Notes under the pieces: model-generated
What the model saw: the letters and a program-made list of their open reading frames with translations, nothing else
What the model was told of the DNA's origin: nothing
Database searches by the model: none
Part shown: positions 34,306 through 44,788 of the stretch, one piece after another
How positions within the stretch are numbered: position 1 is the first letter of the stretch
How the letters are laid out: each line of letters begins with the position of its first letter
Translations under genes and position numbers: made by a program
Assembly (NCBI GenBank): GCA_003254905.1
Contig: QANU01009599.1
Span: 1-64,000, forward strand
Direction: 5' to 3'
From: Nissolia schottii
Taxonomy: Eukaryota > Streptophyta > Magnoliopsida > Fabales > Fabaceae
DNA length: 64,000 nt

Positions 34306-36290
34306 CTCCCCCTGACTTAAGACCTTGTTTGTCCTCAAACAAGAGGTAGTATAATTATTTTACAAGAGATTAATGCTTATGATCAACCAGTTAATGCAAT
34401 GAATTGAAAATGTTTCAAACAGTTTAAGCTTGAGACCATGTGAAACATAAAAGAACCTGAACAAGTCAAATGCATCAAATACTTGAATAGCATAAACAAA
34501 TCACTCTATCCAATGTCTTTTCCACCAAGGAAATTGTCATTTATCGCTCAATGGTCAGTGGACCAATTTGGGGTGAGTGTTTTCGCTCCATGTCACCATT
34601 GAATCACAACAATTTAAATTTGTTACCTGTCTCGTCATTCAATACAAAGTATGGTCATGCAAGGATCACAAAGGTCTTTTAAGGGTTGTAATGGGGCCAG
34701 GCTACAAAGAACATTGGTTTTTCTGGGTATGCAAAGTTTTCCCAATTAAGAGAGTATTGAAAACCAACTTCTTGTTGTCACCTGTTTTCAAAACATCCTT
34801 TTCCGTACTTACCCTTTTTCTCCTTACTTTTTCTTTTCCTTCTATCCCTTTTTCTTTTTCTTCTTTTTTGTTTTGGGATAGAATGTGTTTTTTTCTTGAT
34901 TTTGTTCTTTTCATCGTTTGTTTCTTCCACTTTGGCTTACCCTTATTTCCCCCTGACTTAGATCTTTGCACATAATCTAATTTGAATGCTCTCTTAATCT
35001 AGGAATTAAGGGACAACATTTTTTTCTTTTTAGGTTCGGGGATTATGAACAAGAATTTTCTCATGTTAGGCTCAAAAGGTGTGCAAAGGATGTTCCTAAT
35101 TAAGGGTAGGCTTTATTTGGCCAAGTGGAGTTGAAAACCTAAAGAACGAATTGCCTTGATCATCTCCTATTATTTCCATACAATTATCAAATTTAGAGAC
35201 TCAAACAAATTCAATTATGCAAAACAATGGTGATTCTCTCTTCTCACTAAGTGTATGGGCTCACTCCCTCACATGGGTTAAGGTTTAATTTCTTGATTTC
35301 AAAACATCTTCAAGGTTATGTTTCATGCAAACAAGCAAAAATGCATATGAACATGTGCATGGTAACTATGTATGTATTCACAAGTCTAGTATAGTTATTG
35401 AAACAGTTCAATTCATGATATATGTGTTCATGCATTAAACCAAGTAAAATAACTACTACTTTGTTATTAAACAACAAGTTCTTAAGCACATATTAAACTA
35501 ATAAGGAAATTAATTAATTAAGGTGCCAGAAAATTAAAAAGCTCCCTGTTATGGTGAATGTTTTGAAGTAGCCTTGTTGATGTAGCTTCTTCTTGTTTTA
35601 TCCAAGCTACTTCATCTTGCTTCACTGTTGTTGAGGAGATAGAGGCTCATCCTTCTTAGGAATCATGCTCTTCATCCTCTAGAAGTGTGTCTCTCTTTTG
35701 TTGTTGTTAGGAATCTTCAGTGGTTGTTCTTCGGCCTGCAAAAACAATCAAAGGAAACTTCCTTTCTTCCAAGTAGCGTTAGAGAGATCATGTTTTATTT
35801 TGAATCCTTGTTGTAGACAGAATTTCCTACAACTTGCGGACAAAACTTCCCGCTTCAGTAGACAGAAGTTCCCACAATGATTTTATGGATTCAAAATAAA
35901 CATCTTAAGGTGCTTTTTGAAAAGATTCTTTTCTTTGAAATTACCTTTCATTTCTTAACAAATAATAATCCTTTTTCAATTAGCTCATGTGCACCTCATA
36001 ATTGCTTAAAAGGTTTAAAATCTGTCATTAAGTTTAAAATAAAAAACGCTTCAAGTTTAACTTAATTGAAAAAGATTAGCATTTTTAAATTCAAACCTAA
36101 TTACAAGATTCAAGAAAACCTTTCTTTTTCACCATATTATAAAAAATGTTCTTATCACCTTAAATTAATTAACCTTCAAAATTAATAAACTACTAATTAA
36201 TAAAGACTTACAAAATCTCTGGATTGCCTTCCAGACAGCGCTTTGTTTAACGTCGTTAGCCCGACGCATTTTTCTTTCTAGCTCTCCTCC
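34306..36290 (-). mobile_element. 3' internal region of a family A element, inverted copy of 53-2034
   Basis: Starts with the reversed polypurine tract (CTCCCCCTGACTTAA) and ends near the reversed AGGAGAGCTAGAAAG block. It is homologous along its whole length to 53-2034, including the fold-back at 450-579. No coding sequence was found. Confidence 0.8.
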
Positions 36291-36332
36291 TCATCATCAA
36301 CCCTTCTCCCATGGCAAGAGTCCTTGGGATTN

Positions 36333-39300
36333 TACTGTAGAGGGCTATGGCTGAAACATGGTTCTGGCTAGAGCACTTTGGGTTTTATCGCTCCTCTCTC
36401 GAATCCTTCACCATCTTTATAGGATAGGATACTTTTTCTCATTCATTTTCTTTTTTGGTACGATGAACAATGTGATATAGGAAAGAAGAAAGTACAAGGA
36501 AAGGCCTTTCTCCTTGCAAGCAAAGCAATATGTCTTAAACATATGTTTCATGTTTCAGGCACTAGTCATTTTTTCTCTCACGACTCATAGCATTCAGTAT
36601 TCAAATACGTCTTTCTAGTTGTATAGTCTCGCTCTTCCTTCTACTATACGCAATGTAATTTGAGTAATTTGAGAACGAAATGAATGAATGGGATTTTTAT
36701 AGACGAATTGAAAAATGGAATTTTATCATATGCTGCTTTCATAAGTTATGAGTCGCCTACGATAATTGAAAAAGGAGAGCTTTAGGAGATTTTAGGGGTA
36801 GAAAATTATGTCATGAGGGCCTATTCAACTATTGATAATGGTTTTTCATAGATGGCAGAAAATGAAGATCGTGTTTGAGGCTTACCAAGGATTTATGTTG
36901 AAGACAATTGTTTGACACCACAGTCCTATCTTTTATTACTTTCCCACAAGAAAAAGAAATAGTGGACAAACCCTCGTATTCAATAAAGAGCCCCCAATCC
37001 CTATTTTTTACACCCGAGGCTCTTCTAAGTCAATTTCAACACAGACGGGGGAAGCCCTCTTGTCGCTAAAGCCAGTTTGAAAAGGCATGCCGTCACGGTG
37101 CTATCATAACTTATCAGGGTAAACGAATCCACTCATGATCTGTGCAATCCTCTTCCTTTACTTTATACTTTACCTTCTTGTCTTTGGCTAAGGGCTAAGC
37201 AAACCTAGAGCCCAATAAAAGGTCTCTCCCTTAAGAAAGAATGAAAGGTTTTGCCATCAAAGCGTTGACTGACAGGAAGCAAGCCGATAGATTTGAACTA
37301 AATTTCCTTCTTTTGATATGGTCAGCCTATCTACTGTGAAGCTCCAGAACCAGTCGACCTTGTCCTCTAGTCCCCTTGGTCCAAGTAGTCGTACACTACC
37401 TTGACCCAGAACTTACTGAACTTACTAAAGGCACTCTTTCAGGATCCAAAGATATCTATGGATTTCCTGGTCCTCTTTTATCACGTAGAATGGTACTCCA
37501 GGCGCTTCTTTTCTTTGAAGCGCCCTCTACTTTCTCTCGTAAGAATGAATTCCTTCACTCTGACTTTCATTCTTTCTGTTCCGGATTTCGACTTACAGGG
37601 CTCTCCTTGTCCCTCTCATAGGATTTACCCTTTTCCGATAAGCTCTTTAGTCTTCCTTTCTGAGCATACCGAAAAAGCCACAGGTTTTCCTATCGGTCTC
37701 TCACCTACGAGTTCGCGCTTTTTTTTGCCTAGCATGGTTGTTTGATTTGAGATATGGCTTATCCTAGACTAGGTTGAAAGGTGATCTGACTTAGAAGAAG
37801 TGGAAAGACTAGTTATTGCCAGAATATGGCACTTGAGAAAGTCTCGCCTATAAACCTGACAAGGAATGTTCAGTTAGGGACGAGCTAGATACTTCTACTC
37901 TTGGCTTTTTTCAAACTAGTAGAGTTGCCTTTCCCCCTCCCCTTAATCTTATTTTACCTCCAAAGGGCCTCCTAAAGGTCAAAGTTTTAGAGTCTAGTGA
38001 TTAGCACTTGAAACTTTCGAAATGTTTGACTAGCAGAACTCCACCTCTTAGGATTTCTTAGGATTATAGTACATTTTTTAAGGAGGAAAGGATTTTCAAG
38101 AAGAGAGAATTTGTCGAAAGAATTCACTCCTTAAGCTTTAGGAAGTCAAGGCCTAACCTTACCAGAAAACCCCTCTGTGAGGGTCCTTAACCTGTTAGCA
38201 GTCAGCCATGAGTTTGAGACTGGGTTCTAGAACAAGTTTCCTTCTAGTCTTTTTCTAATAAGAAAAGAAAAAAGGTCTTTACCTCCTTATTTAGCTCTCG
38301 AGATATCCTGAGATCATTCATCTGCCTTAGTTGTCTTGTTAGGAAAGATTGAGTCTTAGAGATCCCTGTCTTAGCCTAGGTAAGATCAGGTTTTTTTCCA
38401 CATTGACTCTAAAGCTAAAGGAAGGCCTTTCAGTAATGGGGGAGCGTTTTAGCAGAGGAGCTCTGAGATTCAATCTTCTTTCTTCTTTTTCAGCTACGAC
38501 CTGGAGACCAAAATCCTCCCTTCGGGGAAGATCCTATGAATCTGCCGCATATGGTTCTACGTCTTAACAAGTTGTATGCGCCCTTGCCCGCTCCTTTCCT
38601 CTGACTCTTCTTTCTTTCAGTCCATCACCAGCCCTTTTTTCTTTCTGGAGTTCAGTCTTTCCCTGGGCATAAAAAGGTCTTTTTTTGGGGCTTTTCAGAG
38701 ATAAGATAGTGAGGCTTTGCCTATACGAAGAATAGGCCTTCTAAGATCTGATTCGATGGTATATCCCTCTTCTATTGTTCTTAGACGGATTTCTCACTCT
38801 TTTGATGTTGATTACTGAAGCTTACTACTCTTTAATCTGTTTTAGACTGGTTCTTGCTACTGCTTTTCCTTTCTAACGGAAGCTTTAAACCAGATTGCTA
38901 CTACAACTCCCAACGACTGGAGACTGGTTACTTTCTAACAACCCTGCTAGCAATATGCTAAGAACCGTGCTTCCTTGATTAAACCTACCTCAAAGCCATT
39001 AACATAACAGACCAGCCACGTAAAAAAGTAGATACATATTAGATCTCAACCTTCTATCTCTTTCTTTTCCTCTCGGACCATTTATTTGTTACCTCATGGG
39101 GCATTTTCGTCTTGCTCTTTTTTTGGGATGCTATCGGTATAAAAGAAAGGGCTTGTCAATTGAGGGTGTAATACTCACTTCCAAATCTTGGTGTTTGAAC
39201 AGAATAACATTGATAGAAGGTAGCTATTGATGAGTAAAGAAGATAGTGAAGGGGATACCTCTAAATTGTCATAGGTTTGGTAAGGCCAACATTTCAAAGA

Positions 39301-40268
39301 AAGCGCTTCCGCTAATCAAAGTCAGTCGTCTATGTAAGATCCATGTAAGAAGGCATTCGCGTCCTTATGAGAGCTCTCAGCTTATACTTTTTCTTTCTAA
39401 TAGGGATAGGTTTATGAGCGTAGTAAGGCTTTCGGAGTTTATAAGCATAGCATCTTGCATCTTTTCATTGAATCTTTGAATACAATACTTTGAATACAAT
39501 ACTCAGAAATCATTATCTTTTCTTTTTATGAGCAACATACAACATAGCTTTTATGAATTGGGAGTAAGGGATAAATGCGCCAATCCCACCGATGCCAACT
39601 AAATAAGCCCCCTTGACTCTTGATAGTCTGACATTCTTTCTTTTTTTCTCCTATAAGGATAAGCTTTGTGCAGTTCACTCCATACCCTAAAATTCAATTC
39701 CTGAATAGATTAGGAAGCATTATAAGATAAGAAGTTGTTGACCAAGCACATAATCTACCAACATTGAATTGAATCTTAAGACAGCACGCCTTTTGGTTAA
39801 TTCATCACCAACTACTATACTAGATCAATGAAGATCCTATTTAATGAATACAGATTTAAGACAGTAGCTTCTTACCACTCCCGCCTACGCGGTCCATGTA
39901 CTCAACAGTAGTCTCAAACTTGGTGGCAGATAACCCACTTCATTTTTCTTTTTATGACAATAGATTGGATCCCCAACACCACAATTAACTATGTATGTGT
40001 CTTCATTCAACTTAGTTACATTAGAGTACAAAGTTTTACATGAAAAGCCGAATTAGAATTAGAAAGGCGATAGAATTTTGAAATAGAAATTGAACCCTTT
40101 TTTTTCTAGAAGGAAGAATTTGTTTTTAGCTCATGACAGATTGACTCCGTCACGAGCCTCGTAGAGTTTTTCTTAAAAGATGAGATTTGTGCTGGGTTGT
40201 TGACCAACTACAACATGGGAATGGTGTAAGAAATGAACCATAGAGAGAAGAGAGAAAGGAAAGTGCCA
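36333..40268. other. Organelle-like (mitochondrial-type) segment bounded by single N's
   Basis: Base composition and texture change sharply here. The stretch is more GC-balanced, with CTTTCTTTC/GAAAGAAAG-rich, non-repetitive text like plant mitochondrial intergenic DNA, and no LTR motifs. It lies exactly between single N's at 36332 and 40269. I recognise no organelle gene, and the ORFs are short. It is either a nuclear insertion of mitochondrial DNA or a misplaced organelle contig. Confidence 0.45.
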
Positions 40269-40269
40269 N

Positions 40270-40509
40270 ACGATAAGTTTTCCTATGTTAGGTACTGCAA
40301 AGACTAGAATTCCCGATCACTTAGTAAACTAGATAAAGCTGCTCAGGACTAGCATGAATTAAAATAATAATAAGTAGGGGTTTTAGTATACTTTGACACC
40401 TACAGATCTCCTGAGCGGCTGGATCATAAATGAAGCAAAAACGGATAGCTATGCCTTAGGACCCCACTGAGGAAGCGACGTTCTCATCCCCCACTCGTTT
40501 ATGATTCCA
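40270..40509 (+). mobile_element. Chromovirus LTR fragment (conserved block and acceptor-like box)
   Basis: It carries the conserved LTR block (ACTTAGTAAACTAGATAAAG, then CAGATCTCCTGAGCGG) and the box CCACTCGTTTATGATTCCAG ending at 40509. It then joins gag-like sequence with no LTR end or primer-binding site, so an internal deletion is likely. Confidence 0.7.
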
Positions 40510-40892
40510 GGCGATTACGACAAGCATACTAGAGAAGAATAAGCTTCACCAAACGAGTAAAGATCTTGGCATCCAAGTGTTCTAGGGAGGCAGAAGGACA
40601 ACAGAGCTTATCCACGCATCGTACTTGGCATTCAAGACTGCGCCACACTCGTGAACAAGTGCATAGCCTAGGAAGAAGGAGCAAGGAACCTGGCGGCAGT
40701 GCGGAACGAGAGGTACAAAAGGAGGCTCGCCGAGTAGAGGAAGAAGGGACCATTCCAGGCCCCGCACCCTAACAGGGGTAGGGGTCAGTACCAGTAGCAG
40801 CAACAACAAGGACCAAGGGGAGCTCAGAACCAATCCCGACAAGGACAGGCCAGAGCCGAGCAACAAGCACCAAGGCTAACATAGCAGGGAGG
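40510..40892 (+). pseudogene. gag fragment
   Basis: In one frame it resembles the end of the capsid and the linker of the other gags (CATLVNKCIA, ERYKRRLAE, Q-rich NRGRGQYQ). It is crossed by several TAG codons where related copies have CAG. It is flanked on the right by a minus-strand LTR starting at 40893. Confidence 0.65.
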
Positions 40893-41552
40893 TGTAACAC
40901 CCTAGATTAGCAGCTTATGCTTAAGTCATAATCCACGTCCTTTAGGTTGCTACTCGTCGTGTGGGCGTACTCATAGTCCCTAACTAATTGAGAAAAATAG
41001 TGTTGTAATCCGAAAATATGGACCTCATTTTTTTTTCTTGCTACAAGTTACTTTTATGTTCAACTAGAAGCCATGCGCATGGGAGCTATACCATATGCTC
41101 GATAGATACGAATAACAGGGAAGTGGTAAAGTAACTAAACATACATACAAGTAGAACAGAATAGGGTCCCTCAGTCAATAATTTACATATGTATCCCAAA
41201 TATATACATAACCAGTGTTTATACAAGTCAGAGTCTACAAGTACTATACAGGTCATACATACATGCTACATATCAGTCAACATCTACGTCTATATCAACT
41301 ACACAAAAACGCAGCGCCAGGGGCTAATGACAGGGTCAGGGGAGACATGTGCTGGTCATGGGCATCGACCTTACTCCCCGGGATCCGGGTCCTCCTCCTC
41401 CTTGTTCTCGTCCTCAATGCCCTTCTCCCCCGAGGGGTCCTCGTCCAGGGGGTCTTCCTCCTCGGTTGGAGGTGTCTCTGGTCTGGCCGGCAAGTCCCGG
41501 GGAATGGTAGATGGACCTGCCTCGGCGTCGTGGGTGCGAGGTGCGAACCTAC
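40893..41552 (-). mobile_element. 3' end of a family D LTR, minus strand (continues at 44650)
   Basis: It begins TGTAACACCCTAG, the reversed LTR terminus CTAGGGTGTTACA. It contains the C-terminal half of an LTR-encoded ORF (stop TAA at 41373-41371). The solo LTR 41553-44644 interrupts it, and it resumes at 44650 after the CCTAC duplication. Confidence 0.75.
41371..41552 (-). pseudogene. LTR-encoded acidic ORF, C-terminal half (copy 2)
   Basis: The reading continues from 44650-44788 (minus) across the solo LTR. Visible motifs are RFAPRTHDAEAGPST, PETPPTEEEDPLDE and an acidic tail EEEDPDPGE before TAA. They match copy 1 at 58447-58860 (RFVPHTYDNEAGPST, PETPPTEEDAPLD). It has no known domain. 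It is proline-rich and acidic and lies in the 3' part of a family D LTR. Confidence 0.6.
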
Positions 41553-41893
41553 TGTAACATCCCGAATTTTCCCCTTACGGGAATTTCGCGAAAATTCCAA
41601 TTTTTGGCTTAATTAAAAGCACATTAGATGCGATTATTTGGACTGAGAAAATTATTTGGAAAATTCAATTTATTCCAAATGTCAGTCAAGTAATTGTTTC
41701 TTGATCTCGTGGAGTGCCACGAGGTCCGTGCCAAATTTTGACAACAATCAGAATTTCGGTAGACACTTAAGGTATCTGTGAAAATTTCCTCCAGGTAATA
41801 AATTCACGAATACCTTAACCGGACATACCTCTATGGTCCGGGAAATTAGTAGATCGCGGATATGTGCTCGGAATATTTTTAGAATATCCGAAN

Positions 41894-42763
41894 TATTTTG
41901 AGATGCATGTGAAATTATCTGTATCTTATATGTTGTATTTTTATCATTATGCATCATGAGGAATTGGGTTGCCATTAGAGTGTGAGGGAAACCTTAGATA
42001 ACTAGAAGGACAATCGCGTAACTAAGAAAAGGTGATAATTGAACATAAGGAACAAATAAGATCTTAAGAAGGTTTCAGCCACAATGGGCTCAGAATACCT
42101 TGAAGATATATACTTAGTTAGGCTCAGAATACCTTGAAGATATATACTTAGTTATATAATAGGAAATCCCCTCTCTTGGCACGTCAATAGCAAGCCCCTC
42201 GCCAGTCCGGCAAGAAGGATTGGTTTATGACGAGGAAGCAGGCTTAGACCTGTCCTAATATCGAAGTCAGACTAAAAGACATATGTCCCAAGAATAGTGT
42301 TATGATATCCAAGCAAGTCAGAGTCACTAAGAATGCTAGAAAGTCAAGAAAGATAAAGAAAAGGTTATAAAAGTACAAGTCCACCCCTAGAGACGCTGTA
42401 AGGGCGACCCTTCACCATCCTACAAGTAGGATGGTCATTCCTTATCAATATTGTATGTTAAATGCATCTGTGGTTTGCTACCACTCAGGTATGGCCTCTA
42501 CCTAGTTGTCAAGGATATGGAAATAGAGTAAGTTGTACACTGCAAGGGGACGACGGTCCCACTGGGTATAAAGGGGGTGGACACAAAAAGATAAGAAGGA
42601 TGCTGCGCCGACGGAAACACCTGACAGGGCGCATAAGAGAACTACCCAGATCCCTTCATGCATGCTATATGTGATGTATGTATATGATGATTTTATATGT
42701 ATACAATAAGGCAACATCGAGTGAAAAAAGTTTCACAAGATGGCCTCTATAAGGTTATGCGAT
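41894..42763. other. Foreign 870-bp stretch between two single N's inside the solo LTR
   Basis: Full family B LTRs have about 370 bp of T-rich sequence here (compare 14690-15060 reversed). This stretch instead resembles part of a D-type LTR (57480-57660), with the CTCTCTTGGCACGTCA region, and contains a 34-bp direct duplication at 42087-42153. It is bounded by N at 41893 and 42764. Confidence 0.7.
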
Positions 42764-43152
42764 NTGCCATTTTTCTTTAGATTTTGGCCTGCTGTGCTGT
42801 TACTCTGTCCGAGTGTGCACGTGACGATTACTCCATCGGACTCAGGAAAAATAGCAGGATTATCCTAGAGCTCTTGGGAGTCGTTTCTGACAACTTCCAA
42901 GTGTGCCTAGAAAGTGGGTAATCCTAAGCCCACTGTCTATGTGGATTTCTCTGTGATTTTATCTGTGTATTTTTATGTATTGGATTTAGCAAACATTATG
43001 TCAAAAATATGGAGAGTAAGTTGTAAAGGTAGTTTTGAGTAGTTTTGATGTTAGAAAAATTTAACTGTACTGATTGGAACCCAGAAAAACACTGTTTTGG
43101 AAAGTTACAGCGAAGCCTCGGAGAACTTTTACGAAACTGGCAATTTTTTTTC

Positions 43153-43290
43153 CTTTCAATCGAATAAAAGAAGGTTGTATTCGAATGAAAGAATTTTTCG
43201 GCTTCCAATCGAATGAAATGAGCTTTCAGTCGAATGAAAGAACTCGCAGGGTTTCATTCGAATGCACCTCTAGTCATTCGAATGAATCTG
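43153..43290 (+). repeat. ATTCGAAT-type palindrome array in the solo LTR
   Basis: Several copies of TTTCATTCGAATGNA/CTTTCAGTCGAATGAAAG-like units, starting about 237 nt after the donor-like site at 42918. Confidence 0.75.
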
Positions 43291-44649
43291 AAGCACTTGA
43301 GGTTTTAACTTTTCTGCATTTTCCAACCAGTATAGAAACTTAGATCATTGCATAGGATTATAGTTGTTGATGTATGATGTGATTAGATATAACTGTTGAT
43401 GAACGATGTGATTATGTGTGGGTAAATCATGCATCATGAGGATAGATCACTAGATGTTATTGTCTAATGAATGAGTAATGAATAAAGTTGAGAATGAAAT
43501 GTAGGAACAAGAGCATGATGAGAAAAGATAAATGTGCATCCGAGAGAAAAGAATGATGAGACGCATGACATATGATAGAAAAATGAATGGATTATAATGC
43601 AATGAAAATGTGTATGATATGGTCCGCTTCCGGCTTAGCCAAGAGGGTGGCCCCTCGCCACCCGGGAAGGGGGTGGAGTCATGTTTGCCCGGGGAACTGA
43701 CAGAGAAGGCAGGTCGTACACCACCATGGGGACGACGGTCTTGAGGTGTACGAGGGAGTACTGGGACACAGACAGGAAAAAGTTATGATGAACAAGATGA
43801 GAACATGCATTGAAATCCGTGCCCCATCGACATGATGAACCCTTGCATAGATACTATGAAATGTCCCGTGCTTGGCAAGCATGGTGGAAGGTTTACCGCG
43901 CAACATATGCGTGATGATCAGTGTGTCTGTCAGCATACATGTTTATGATGTTGTTATGTAACTATGGTTAGGAGTAGAAAGCGCCAGAACCTAGATAAGC
44001 AAGACTAGTTCCCTGATCACGTAGTAACATAGATAAAGCTGTTTAGGATCTTAGGCCAAGATAATAATCAGTAGGGTTTTAGTATGCATGATCACTTAGA
44101 GATCTCCTGAGCTGTCTGGAGGATACCCGAGTAAATGAACGGTAGTTAGTGCTAAGGAACCCCATTGAGGACCAAGAGTTCTCACCCCCCACTCGGTTAT
44201 GGATCCAGCAGGTGTACGAAGCGTTCGGGCTGACAGCAGATAGAAGTCAAGGCACTGGGATGATAGTGACATTTTGATGGCTTATGTTTTGTATTATGTA
44301 TTAGGACTTAGATACCTTTTGTGTACATATTTATTATTATGACAATGTGTACTGATGTTGGACCTTGGTTGTATTTATATATGTACGCACATATACTCTT
44401 TATGTTTTGCTTCAGTTACCCCTAACTTCTAGCGACTATTGTTATATATGTTCTTCAAATCACGCACGACCCCTAATTTACAAACTGGTACTGTAAAAGA
44501 ATAATTTTCAAATTGGTCCATACTTTCGCATAAGAACTATTTGCAAATGTAAAAGTAAGGGTAAAAGTTAACCTGGCACAACGTATAACAACCCTGTGAG
44601 GATTGCTTACTACATGGAAGTGGGCAATTAGCAGGGGTGTTACACCTAC

Positions 44650-44788
44650 AGCCATAGGTATAGGCGACTCTCATCCTGGTCGCTCGGTGGCAGACCGGGG
44701 GTGATGGTCGTGGCATCCAGGAGTTAGGGTCGAGCTTTAGATCCTTCTCGTAGGGGGAGGCTCTTCCGCGTCAATGCCACTGACACAC
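44650..44788 (-). pseudogene. LTR-encoded acidic ORF, middle part (copy 2)
   Basis: The minus strand reads SPYEKDLKLDPNSW, then MPRPSPPVC and ARMRVA-like TRMRVAYTYG. This aligns with VPYEKDVEIDPNSC, PRPPPPMC and ARMRVARVYY of copy 1 (58620-58725). An upstream frameshift or stop is likely near 44775. The solo LTR at 41553-44644 separates it from its C-terminal half. Confidence 0.6.

Larger units (their letters stand above)
41553..44644 (+). mobile_element. Solo LTR, family B
   Basis: It begins TGTAACATCCC and ends GCAGGGGTGTTACA, with the exact 5-bp duplication CCTAC on both sides (41548-41552 and 44645-44649). It matches the gag-only element's LTR. From 42764 on it shows the donor-like box (intron start 42918), the ATTCGAAT palindrome array 43153-43290, GCATCATGAG at 43431, the conserved block near 43990-44120 and an acceptor-like box ending near 44212. 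Its promoter part is replaced by the foreign stretch 41894-42763. Confidence 0.85.

Noticed and set aside
38349..38567. ORFs in the mitochondrial-looking segment as genes
   Set aside because: Short, with no recognised family motifs and overlapping alternatives; not supported.
40566..40866. Three overlapping ORFs on both strands
   Set aside because: They are shadows of a gag fragment whose true frame is interrupted by TAG codons.
41295..41616. Plus-strand ORFs of 122-133 residues at the solo LTR border
   Set aside because: They run antisense to the LTR-encoded ORF, and the 133-residue one crosses the insertion border at 41553.
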